A stretch of 64,000 bases of DNA from Evansella clarkii (GTDB lineage Bacteria; Bacillota; Bacilli; Bacillales; Salisediminibacteriaceae). The notes under the pieces were generated by a model. It was not told the DNA's origin, searched no databases, and saw nothing but the letters and a program-made list of their open reading frames with translations. Location of the stretch: positions 5,028,774 through 5,092,773 of the forward strand of contig NZ_KV917376.1 of the NCBI RefSeq assembly GCF_002019695.1, in the 5' to 3' direction. Numbering within the stretch: position 1 is the stretch's first letter; each line of letters opens with the position of its first letter. This document shows positions 46,966-53,592 of the stretch, piece by piece. Position numbers and translations under genes: made by a program.

Positions 46966-47282
46966 ATGATTTTCTGGGGAGACTTCGGCTGCTTTCCACG
47001 GCCGGACATGTCTCTTCCTCTTCAAGCTTATGCTCCGTAGCGTATACGTCGAGACAACACGCTGCTGTTGCATAGATGCTTTGCTCGTGGCTGAGGTTTT
47101 ACCACTAAACTACACCCGCATGATTTTCTGGGGAGACTTCGGCTGCTTTCCACGGCCGGACATGTCTCTTCCTCTTCAAGCTTATGCTCCGTAGCGTATA
47201 CGTCGAGACAACTCGCTGCTGTTGCATAGATGCTTTGCTCGTGGCTGAGGTTTTACCACTAAACTACACCCGCATGATTTTC
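46935..47282 (-). repeat. 154-bp tandem repeat carrying the 5' half of tRNA-Gly
   Basis: Units at 46935-47088 and 47089-47242 and a partial third at 47243-47282 repeat with period 154 bases; I noticed one base difference between the two full units (near 47060/47214). Each unit has the 31 bases of tRNA-Gly from the 5' end into the anticodon stem, plus upstream flank, joined to a 114-base segment with GTCTC/GAGAC inverted pairs. On the leftward transcript two truncated tRNA 5' halves precede the intact tRNA. Confidence 0.9.
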
Positions 47283-47462
47283 AGCTGATTTATGGTATTT
47301 ATTTTACAAGGTGAAAGCTGGATTGTCAAATGAAGCTGGAAGGAAGACCTTTAGATTTCTTCCGGTACTTCAACAGAACACATTACCTTGTGCAGGGACT
47401 GCAAGATCCCGACGAAGTGTGGCAAGGCAAGAATATTATAAACTTATCTTTTAATTTACTAA
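47283..47462. other. Short intergenic stretch without recognised features
   Basis: No reading frame with a start signal, no strong hairpin. It may hold the promoter for the tRNA-Gly unit. Confidence 0.35.
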
Positions 47463-47493
47463 AGGGTCTGGTTATTCCCATCTCCAGACCCTT
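47463..47493 (-). terminator. Hairpin after the 27-residue gene
   Basis: GGGTCTGG and CCAGACCC with a 12-base loop, 22 bases past the stop, with a short T tail in the leftward direction. Confidence 0.5.
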
Positions 47494-47514
47494 CAGCCCT
47501 TAGCTGCTGCCCAT

Positions 47515-47598
47515 TTACCTTCTGCCTCTCGTCACTCTTCTCATCAGCCCTCTGAACAGCCTGTACATAACATATTTCTTAAATAAACGAACCAACAT
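47515..47598 (-). CDS. 27-residue arginine-rich peptide
   Basis: MLVRLFKKYVMYRLFRGLMR followed by RVTRGRR: eleven basic residues alternating with hydrophobic ones, an amphipathic helix pattern. GGCGGTGA lies about five bases before the ATG and a hairpin follows. Such peptides can bind RNA or membranes, or be toxic; no antitoxin-like RNA is apparent. Coding status is moderate. Confidence 0.4.
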   Translation of the reverse strand: MLVRLFKKYVMYRLFRGLMRRVTRGRR

Positions 47599-47696
47599 CT
47601 TTTCACCGCCATTCTTTTGGTAGACAAATTCATACATTTCTTATTTTGTTTATTTCCCGGGAATTATATATAAAAAACAATTATTAATGCCTGGAA

Positions 47697-47731
47697 GAAA
47701 AAATGACCGTTCTGAACTGAACGGTCATCTT
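47697..47731 (-). terminator. Terminator of the DUF2188 gene
   Basis: ATGACCGTTC and GAACGGTCAT pair around a six-base loop and run into TTTTTTC. Confidence 0.85.
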
Positions 47732-47739
47732 GTATTTAA

Positions 47740-47949
47740 TTATTTATAAACATGCTCATCCACAATTTCGTGCAAGTGATTATAGATGACTAAGCGGCTT
47801 GGCTTATTTTCTTCCGCCAGCTTCTTTCCTTCCGCGATGGCATCGTCCAGATTATCAAATGAAGAAGTTGGTGCAGTATTTTCTATCTTAACATACCAAT
47901 GCTCCACACTCTCGCCAGTTTTTTCTGCTCTCACTGTATATTCTCTCAT
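47740..47949 (-). CDS. DUF2188 stress-type protein
   Basis: 69 residues. The DUF2188 pattern is complete: VEHWYVKIENTAPTSSFDNLDDAIAEGKKLAEENKPSRLVIYN followed by LHEIVDEHVY. These small proteins are widespread and of unknown action, often under general stress control. AGAGGTGAG precedes the ATG. A sigma-B promoter lies 37 bases upstream of the start codon, paired with a divergent one for the SDR gene. Confidence 0.85.
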   Translation of the reverse strand: MREYTVRAEKTGESVEHWYVKIENTAPTSSFDNLDDAIAEGKKLAEENKPSRLVIYNHLHEIVDEHVYK

Positions 47950-47985
47950 GAATGCTCACCTCTTTTTTAACTGTTTAGTGAGGCT

Positions 47986-48011
47986 CTACCCGTTCAAAAA
48001 AATCTTTAAAC
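47986..48011 (-). promoter_or_regulatory. Sigma-B promoter of the DUF2188 gene
   Basis: Leftward GTTTAA (48006-48011), 14-base spacer, GGGTAG (47986-47991), against the sigma-B consensus GTTTAA-N12-15-GGGTAT. Confidence 0.75.
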
Positions 48012-48026
48012 GCAATCACGTTTCTG

Positions 48027-48052
48027 GTTTAAGTCCTCTTAAGATAGGTTAT
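48027..48052 (+). promoter_or_regulatory. Sigma-B promoter of the SDR gene
   Basis: Rightward GTTTAA (48027-48032), 14-base spacer, GGTTAT (48047-48052). It starts 15 bases from the divergent sigma-B promoter. Confidence 0.75.
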
Positions 48053-48108
48053 TCAAAACTAAATAAGGCAATATAAACTATGAGATTCATTAAGGAGGAT
48101 GAGACAAT

Positions 48109-48987
48109 ATGGAATACGATAAAATTAAGAACAGACAGAAAGATGGACAGCCTGCTCAGGAACAGGACCGACAGCCTGGTTTTGAAAATGAAATGAATCC
48201 GGAACCTATATACGACGATCCTGATTATAAAGGAAGCGGGAAGCTGAAAGGAAAAGTAGTCCTTCTTACCGGCGGAGACAGTGGTATTGGGCGCGCAGCC
48301 GCTATAGCTTTTGCGAAGGAAGGGGCAAAGCTGGCCATAGTATATAAGGACGAGCATGAAGATGCTGAGAAAACAAAGTCCGAGGTTGAAAAGTATGACA
48401 GCGAATGCCTGCTCCTTTCAGGTGATGTTGGTGAGGAAGACTTTTGTCAGGATGCAGTTCAAAAAACGATCGATCAGTACGGGAAATTAGATACGTTAGT
48501 TAATAATGCTGCAGAACAGCATTATCAGGAAAAAATTGAGGATATTTCTACAGAGCAGATGGAAAGGACTTTTAAAACAAATATTTTCTCTGCATTCCAT
48601 TTTATTAAAGCTGCCATGCCTCATCTAAAAGAAGGAAGCACTATTATAAATACTGTTTCGGTTGTTCATTACAAAGGGATGCCAGTTTTAATGGATTATG
48701 CTGCTACAAAAGGAGCACTCGTAGCACTAACTCGTTCCCTTTCCCAGAACATCGTCTCTAAAGGGATCAGGGTAAATGCGGTAGCGCCTGGGCCAATCTG
48801 GACTCCGTTAATACCTTCTTCCTTCCCTTCTGAAAACGTTGAAGAATTTGGACTAAACAGCCCAATGGGACGTCCAGGGCAACCGGCAGAACTTGCTCCT
48901 GCGTATGTATATCTCGCTTCAGGCGACTCTTCTTATGTATCAGGACAGGTGATTCATATCAATGGCGGCGATATAGTTAATGGTTAA
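48109..48987 (+). CDS. Short-chain dehydrogenase, general-stress type
   Basis: 292 residues: a 45-residue polar N-terminal extension (KNRQKDGQPAQEQDRQPGFE), then an SDR domain with the cofactor motif TGGDSGIG (54-61), NNAA (133-136), and catalytic S185, Y198 and K202 (YAATKG). The C-terminal end SSYVSGQVIHINGGDIVNG is typical. The N-terminal extension and gene type match YhxC/YdaD-like stress proteins of B. subtilis. Substrate unknown; cofactor probably NAD(P). AAGGAGGATGAG precedes the ATG. Under a sigma-B promoter. Confidence 0.93.
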   Translation: MEYDKIKNRQKDGQPAQEQDRQPGFENEMNPEPIYDDPDYKGSGKLKGKVVLLTGGDSGIGRAAAIAFAKEGAKLAIVYKDEHEDAEKTKSEVEKYDSECLLLSGDVGEEDFCQDAVQKTIDQYGKLDTLVNNAAEQHYQEKIEDISTEQMERTFKTNIFSAFHFIKAAMPHLKEGSTIINTVSVVHYKGMPVLMDYAATKGALVALTRSLSQNIVSKGIRVNAVAPGPIWTPLIPSSFPSENVEEFGLNSPMGRPGQPAELAPAYVYLASGDSSYVSGQVIHINGGDIVNG

Positions 48988-48996
48988 TAAATTATT

Positions 48997-49027
48997 AAAA
49001 AGGTTCCCTAATTGGGAGCCTTTTTTT
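48997..49027 (+). terminator. SDR gene terminator
   Basis: AAAAGGTTCCC and GGGAGCCTTTTTTT pair with a five-base loop (one mismatch). Confidence 0.88.
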
Positions 49028-49112
49028 GAGCAGTCTGTATGTAATGCCTATCCTTTAATTCACGTATGAAAAAAAGCCTTTTGGAGAAATTATCATTAGG
49101 GAGGTGAAAATC

Positions 49113-49301
49113 ATGAGCAGACAAAATGAACGCAATAACCGTAATAACCGCAACAACAGAGCAGACAACAACAACGCAGCAGCTGGCAACAGCCAGGAAC
49201 TAAACCTGGATAATGTAAGCACTGAATTTGCAAGTGAAAATGCTGCAAACAACAACAGTAACAACAGAAATAACAGAAACAACAGAAATAACAACAATTA
49301 A
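49113..49301 (+). CDS. Gamma-type SASP-like spore protein
   Basis: 62 residues, mostly Asn/Arg/Gln with repeated NNRNNRNN blocks at both ends. In the middle VSTEFASENAANN matches the TEFASE(T) core of gamma-type small acid-soluble spore proteins, which are broken down at germination as an amino-acid store. Normal SspE has two such repeats; here only one remains, flanked by low-complexity sequence. GGGAGGTG precedes the ATG at 49113. Alternatives are a coat-type Asn-rich protein. Confidence 0.55.
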   Translation: MSRQNERNNRNNRNNRADNNNAAAGNSQELNLDNVSTEFASENAANNNSNNRNNRNNRNNNN

Positions 49302-49321
49302 TTTGTTTACTTAACCTAATT

Positions 49322-49348
49322 GAGGACCACCGATTACCGATGGTCCTC
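49322..49348 (+). terminator. Hairpin after the SASP-like gene
   Basis: GAGGACCA and TGGTCCTC with an inner CG/CG step; the following T-run is weak. Confidence 0.55.
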
Positions 49349-49405
49349 TTCCAAAGTCTTTATAATCCTCTTAATATATTGTATGGAGAACCCTGGTCTT
49401 GGGTT

Positions 49406-49567
49406 TTAATCAAAGTCATCAGGGTTTTTCTCAGAAGTATGTTCCCCAGGTGTAGAGCCCTTTTCCCCTCTTTGAGAAGAAATATCTTCGGAGTGCTCTT
49501 TCTTTTTCTTTTGTTCAATTGAGTCCTCTTGTTTTTTTTCTGTTTCTCTGGTATTTTCATTGCTCAT
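49406..49567 (-). CDS. 53-residue charged hydrophilic protein
   Basis: MSNENTRETEKKQEDSIEQK and further Lys/Glu/Ser/Asp-rich sequence, ending NPDDFD. AGGAGGTG lies eight bases before the ATG, the main argument for translation. Entirely hydrophilic, probably disordered, similar in style to small spore or stress proteins. I do not recognise a family. Confidence 0.5.
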   Translation of the reverse strand: MSNENTRETEKKQEDSIEQKKKKEHSEDISSQRGEKGSTPGEHTSEKNPDDFD

Positions 49568-49671
49568 ATTAAGGCACCTCCTGTAGTCCTCTATCACACC
49601 GCTTAAGTTCTCCTGTTTTGTCGTCCGGAAAGACCATCCGGAAAACTGCCTTTTGTGCTTTTCCGCATTTT

Positions 49672-49740
49672 TTACAGTAGAGAAAGAATCAGACTAATTA
49701 CTACAATTGCACCTACGATCATTAGAATAGTTCTTAACAT
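49672..49740 (-). CDS. 22-residue hydrophobic membrane peptide
   Basis: MLRTILMIVGAIVVISLILS followed by LL forms one membrane helix with a single arginine at the N-terminal side. GGGAGGA lies upstream of the ATG. Such peptides occur widely in Bacillaceae and may be regulators of membrane complexes or type-I toxin-like products; no antisense RNA is evident. It is the shortest plausible gene in the window. Confidence 0.45.
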   Translation of the reverse strand: MLRTILMIVGAIVVISLILSLL

Positions 49741-50233
49741 AACTATACGTCCTCCCTATTGTTAATTTGGTTCTGTTGATTTAATTGCTGACTTGCTGGC
49801 AGCCGTTGATTGACCATTACATTACTTGGCTTTTAAGCGGCGCCAGGTTGTCAGCCTAATTACATAAAAATAAATTAATTTTATTCAAAACCAGTCTTTC
49901 ATTGGTTTAATTATCGTTTCCCATATGTAGAGATAGCTAAACCCCTGCTTAATTATTTTAGGAATAGAGCCAGGGTCCTTAACAGCCAGTATGCTGTCAC
50001 TCAGGTAAATCTGTGGTAAATGTCGGATTTATGCCATTTTTACCCTTCTCATTATATTGAATATTCCATCAATTATTATATAATGAACTTAAAGGTTCTT
50101 TCTAACGAACGGCCAATTATTGAATTCTCCTTATTTTTTCAGACAATAACATACAAACAAATCAATGACCCTTGTGCAACCCGGCTTCAATATTTTTCGT
50201 TATATAAACAAAAATAGAAATGGGGAGTTAAGT
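49741..50233. other. Long region upstream of the first L,D-transpeptidase gene
   Basis: About 490 bases with no convincing gene. GCTGAC (49787) and GTCAGC (49855), with TGGC/GCCA inside, form an imperfect 69-base stem-loop. I looked for a c-di-AMP type riboswitch, common before cell-wall enzymes, and did not find its conserved elements. Confidence 0.4.
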
Positions 50234-51220
50234 ATGAAAAAATTGTGGGCATTGTCTTTCATTGGTTTGTTGCTGTTTCTCTGGTATGCTCCGGCAGTTG
50301 CTGCAGCTTCAGGTGATCAGCTTATTATTATTAACAAAGCTAATAATGAACTGGCATTCTATGAAAATAATAAGCTGGCAAAAACCTTCAGTGTTGCAAC
50401 CGGGAAAACTTCCAAATTAACGCCGGAGGGGAAATTTAAAGTAGTTAATAAGGTAAAGAACAGACCATTTTATAAACAGAACATCCCTGGCGGTGATCCG
50501 CGTAATCCCCTTGGAGCACGCTGGATTGGTTTCAACGCGAAAGGCACTAACGGAAACACTTATGCTATACACGGAAACAACAATCCCTCGTCTATTGGAA
50601 CCTATGCCAGTAATGGCTGTGTAAGGATGCATAATGAGGAAGTAATATGGCTGTATGACAAAGTAAAAATGAATACAGCAGTTGTTATTGTCTCTACAAA
50701 AGATTCTTTTGATACAGTTGCCAAAAAACATGGTTATAAAGTGACCGAGCCTTCTTCTAAAGAACAAACCAAATCTGCCACTTTAAAGGTCGGCAGCAAG
50801 GGCGAAGCTGTAAAAAAACTGCAGAAAGATTTGACCTCACTTGGTTACAGCACAAAAGGAACAGATGGAACTTTCGGTCCGAATACAAAGGCGGCAGTCC
50901 AGAAATTCCAGCGGGACAATAAATTGAAAGCCGACGGTGTTGCCGGATCAAAAACACTTAGTTTAATAGAAAGTAAGACTGCCAAAAAGCCAGCTTCTGA
51001 ATCTGCCACAAAATACGGTACTTTAAAAGCAGGTAGTAACGGGCAGCAAGTTAAAGACTTGCAGCAAAAACTTACTTCCCTGGGTTATAACACTAAAGGG
51101 GTTGACGGTAAATTCGGGCCGGCTACCAAATCGGCAGTCCGGAAATTTCAAAAAGACAATAAATTAAAAGCTGATGGCATTGCAGGACCTGCCACACAGA
51201 AAAAACTGTACAGCAAATAA
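50234..51220 (+). CDS. Secreted L,D-transpeptidase with two PG-binding domains, copy A
   Basis: 328 residues. Signal peptide to about residue 25 (AVAAA). A YkuD domain (about 28-155) has H113 in AIHGNNNPSSIGTYASNGC and nucleophile C129 in SNGCVRMH. Two PG_binding_1 repeats follow (about 195-250 and 268-326), each with DLxSLGYxTKGxDGxFGPxT and KFQ(R/K)DNKLKADGxAG. It forms 3-3 cross-links or anchors proteins in the wall, likely in spore or stationary-phase wall. GGGGAG precedes the ATG. It is 60-70% like copy B by eye. Confidence 0.93.
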   Translation: MKKLWALSFIGLLLFLWYAPAVAAASGDQLIIINKANNELAFYENNKLAKTFSVATGKTSKLTPEGKFKVVNKVKNRPFYKQNIPGGDPRNPLGARWIGFNAKGTNGNTYAIHGNNNPSSIGTYASNGCVRMHNEEVIWLYDKVKMNTAVVIVSTKDSFDTVAKKHGYKVTEPSSKEQTKSATLKVGSKGEAVKKLQKDLTSLGYSTKGTDGTFGPNTKAAVQKFQRDNKLKADGVAGSKTLSLIESKTAKKPASESATKYGTLKAGSNGQQVKDLQQKLTSLGYNTKGVDGKFGPATKSAVRKFQKDNKLKADGIAGPATQKKLYSK

Positions 51221-51221
51221 A

Positions 51222-51249
51222 CCACCATAAAGGTGGCCTTTTTTTTTTT
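51222..51249 (+). terminator. Terminator of L,D-transpeptidase A
   Basis: CCACC and GGTGG stem with flanking A/T pairs and nine Ts. Confidence 0.8.
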
Positions 51250-51408
51250 GCAATAAACCATTACTCTTCCACTTCCTGCCCTTTGTCTGCTGTTCATTGC
51301 CCTTCTTTTGATCACTGTAAAAAATGTGCGAACTCTTTTGTTTCAAATTAGAAATTAGCCAAGCTGTCTCACATATATATGGAGGGTGATTAAAAAAGGA
51401 AAGAAGGA

Positions 51409-52407
51409 ATGGCATTGAAAAAAATTTTGTCCTGTTTTTTAGTTGTTTTCCTGGTCTTATCTTGGTCTCTTCCCTCCGTATCAGCAGCCAGTGATCAATT
51501 AATTATCATCAACAAATCAAACAACCAGCTCGCTTTTTATGAAAACGGAAAATTTGTCCGTTCATTCCAGGTAGCAACCGGCCGGAGCCAGAACTTGACT
51601 CCTGAAGGTAAGTTCAAGATTGTCAACAGAATTGTAAACCGGCCTTATTACAAAGAGAATATTCCCGGGGGCGACCCCAGGAACCCATTGGGAAACAGGT
51701 GGCTTGGAATTAATGCAAGGGGAACGAACGGAAATACTTATGCTATTCATGGGAACAACAATCCAGCTTCAATTGGTACCTATGCAAGCGCTGGATGTGT
51801 GAGGATGCATAACGAAGAAGTACGATGGCTTTTTGATAAAGTAAAGGTCAACACTCCAGTAGTTATTACATCATCTTCAAGCTCATTTGAATCTATCGCA
51901 AAATCTAATGGGTTTAAAGTGAGCGGCGGCCCCTCAGCCAGCCAGAGCGGAGGAACTCTGAAACAAGGAAGCAGAGGAGAAAGTGTAAAAGAGCTGCAAA
52001 AAAATCTCAATACACTTGGTTATAATCCTAACGGAATAGACGGTGTGTTTGGGCCTGGTACTGCGTCAGCAGTAAAGAAATTTCAGAAAGACAATAAATT
52101 AACGGTGGACGGCGTTGCAGGTACCAAGACAAAGAACTTAATAGAGGAAAAACTAAAAGGTAAAAAGAAGCCCGCAAGTACTACAACTGGGCAATTGAAA
52201 ACTACGACTCTCAAATCAGGCAGCAGCGGTTCAGCTGTTAAAGATCTTCAGACCAAGCTCACAGGCTTAGGGTATAGTACGAAGGGAGTAGATGGTAAAT
52301 ATGGACCGAACACCACAGCTGCAGTTAAAAAGTTTCAGCGTGACAATAAATTGACTCCTGATGGAATTGCAGGTCCTAAGACCCTGGAAAAACTAAATAA
52401 CAAGTAA
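51409..52407 (+). CDS. Secreted L,D-transpeptidase with two PG-binding domains, copy B
   Basis: 332 residues. Signal peptide to about residue 27 (PSVSAA). YkuD domain with H114 and C130 (SAGCVRMH), then two PG_binding_1 repeats (about 190-248 and 270-330) separated by a Lys/Thr linker. The catalytic core GGDPRNPLGNRWLGINARGTNGNTYAIHGNNNP is nearly the same as in copy A, so the two arose by tandem duplication. The ATG at 51409 has AAGGA seven bases upstream; a TTG at 51415 is a second choice. Each gene has its own terminator. Confidence 0.93.
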   Translation: MALKKILSCFLVVFLVLSWSLPSVSAASDQLIIINKSNNQLAFYENGKFVRSFQVATGRSQNLTPEGKFKIVNRIVNRPYYKENIPGGDPRNPLGNRWLGINARGTNGNTYAIHGNNNPASIGTYASAGCVRMHNEEVRWLFDKVKVNTPVVITSSSSSFESIAKSNGFKVSGGPSASQSGGTLKQGSRGESVKELQKNLNTLGYNPNGIDGVFGPGTASAVKKFQKDNKLTVDGVAGTKTKNLIEEKLKGKKKPASTTTGQLKTTTLKSGSSGSAVKDLQTKLTGLGYSTKGVDGKYGPNTTAAVKKFQRDNKLTPDGIAGPKTLEKLNNK

Positions 52408-52416
52408 TTTACGAAC

Positions 52417-52461
52417 AAAAAAACAACCACCTGTTCCTTTTTTAACAGGTGGTCGTTTTTT
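52417..52461 (+). terminator. Terminator of L,D-transpeptidase B
   Basis: AACAACCACCTGTT and AACAGGTGGTCGTT pair, with A and T tracts outside; usable in both directions but more than 50 bases beyond tenA's stop. Confidence 0.88.
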
Positions 52462-52518
52462 ATACATTATTAAATCAAACACGCGAATTAATTAACTGTT
52501 ATCATGAGTCACCAGACC

Positions 52519-53199
52519 TTATAGCTTAATCGGCCAGTCTTCTTTATTTTCCGCCATATCCCAGAACATATATTCAAATAAACTAGTTTTTACTACTATC
52601 TCTTCCAGTTCCGCTAATTCCCTTTCTGGTTTTCCCTTCGCTATTTCATTCATCAGGTTCTTACAGTCTTCCGCCAGCTCAGTAAACTCATCAGAAGAAT
52701 ACATTTTCACCCAGTGTCCGTAAAATTCATGATCCATTGCTCCGGGCCATTTAGCAAGCTCTTTACCTATAAAATTATAGCTCCATGCACACGTAAGGAC
52801 AGATGCTATCACATTCTCAACCCCGCCGCGCTGCGATACGTTAAGCATATAGCTCGTATATGCTGTAGTAGTTGACCCAGCTTCTGTTGCCTCAAGCTCC
52901 TCATTAGAAATATCGAATTGAGCAGCATACTGGCGGTGAAGATCCATTTCTATATCCAGAGTGCCATGGAGAAGCTTTGCAAATACTGTCATTGTTTCAA
53001 GATCCTGCGCTTTTGCACTTCCTATGGCAAAGAGCCTGCAGTATTCAATTAAGTAAACATAATCCTGTTTCATCCAATGTCTGAATTTATCCTTTTCCAG
53101 CCACCCCTCGCCAAGGCCTTTTACAAAAGGATGTTCCAGAAAGGTATTCCAAATAGGTTCCACCCGATGCCATAATCGATCTGTAAATAAAGTACTCAT
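52519..53199 (-). CDS. tenA: Thiaminase II / aminopyrimidine aminohydrolase
   Basis: 226 residues. TenA hydrolyses aminopyrimidine breakdown products of thiamine so the ring can be reused. Catalytic residues are visible: D46 (MKQDYVYL), Y50-E52 region, C137 in SVLTCAWSYNFIG and a glutamate near the C-terminus (AENKEDW). GAAAGGGGA precedes the ATG at 53199; the longer frame to 53241 is in the leader. It is the only thiamine gene here and lies after a TPP riboswitch. Confidence 0.93.
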   Translation of the reverse strand: MSTLFTDRLWHRVEPIWNTFLEHPFVKGLGEGWLEKDKFRHWMKQDYVYLIEYCRLFAIGSAKAQDLETMTVFAKLLHGTLDIEMDLHRQYAAQFDISNEELEATEAGSTTTAYTSYMLNVSQRGGVENVIASVLTCAWSYNFIGKELAKWPGAMDHEFYGHWVKMYSSDEFTELAEDCKNLMNEIAKGKPERELAELEEIVVKTSLFEYMFWDMAENKEDWPIKL

Positions 53200-53283
53200 T
53201 TTATTTCCCCTTTCTAAATTAACATGGTGAAATGTAAGCATTAAGAAGCTTCAGAACTACATCACCTCTTTGTCAGGGGAGAA

Positions 53284-53322
53284 AAAATACAAAACCCATT
53301 TACCTGCAAAAAGGAAATGGGT
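53284..53322 (-). terminator. tenA riboswitch terminator
   Basis: CCCATTT and AAATGGG with an inner CC/GG step form a stem running into TTTTGTATTTTTT. It lies between the TPP aptamer and tenA and would stop transcription when the aptamer is filled. Confidence 0.8.
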
Positions 53323-53354
53323 GCCGCACTGACCATAAAAAGCCATAAACATGC

Positions 53355-53446
53355 GATTCCACTTCCCTACGCTGGTGTTACCCAGATCAGGTTCAAAGGG
53401 TCGATATTCCATCTCTCAGCATTTCCATGCTCCCCTAGCCGAATTG
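53355..53446 (-). promoter_or_regulatory. TPP riboswitch (THI element)
   Basis: Read leftward, GGGGAGC, GCTGAGAG, ACCCTTTGAACCTGAT, CTGGGTAACACCAGCG and TAGGGAAGTGG appear in the fixed order of the thiamine pyrophosphate aptamer (P2/P3 thi-box arm, then the pyrophosphate arm). With the terminator it forms an off-switch for tenA. Confidence 0.96.
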
Positions 53447-53551
53447 TTATTAAATTAGTTTCCAGTTATAAGTATAATCCTCTGAAACCCCATAAATCAA
53501 ATTATTTGAAAATTTCGCGAGAGGTTTTCGACATATCCTTTCTTACCATAA

Positions 53552-53582
53552 AAGAACCTCCTGTCTCCTGACAGGAGGTTTA
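53552..53582 (-). terminator. RND pump terminator
   Basis: AACCTCCTGTC and GACAGGAGGTT pair around TCCT/AGGA; the leftward tail is TTCTTTTATGG. Confidence 0.8.
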
Positions 53583-53592
53583 TGAATATTTA

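Noticed and set aside
46892-47282. Attachment site of an integrative element at tRNA-Gly
   Set aside because: The duplicated part is the 5' half and flank, not the 3' end, and there is no integrase nearby.
49856-50233. c-di-AMP (ydaO) riboswitch before the L,D-transpeptidase gene
   Set aside because: The conserved purine-rich internal elements of that class are not present.
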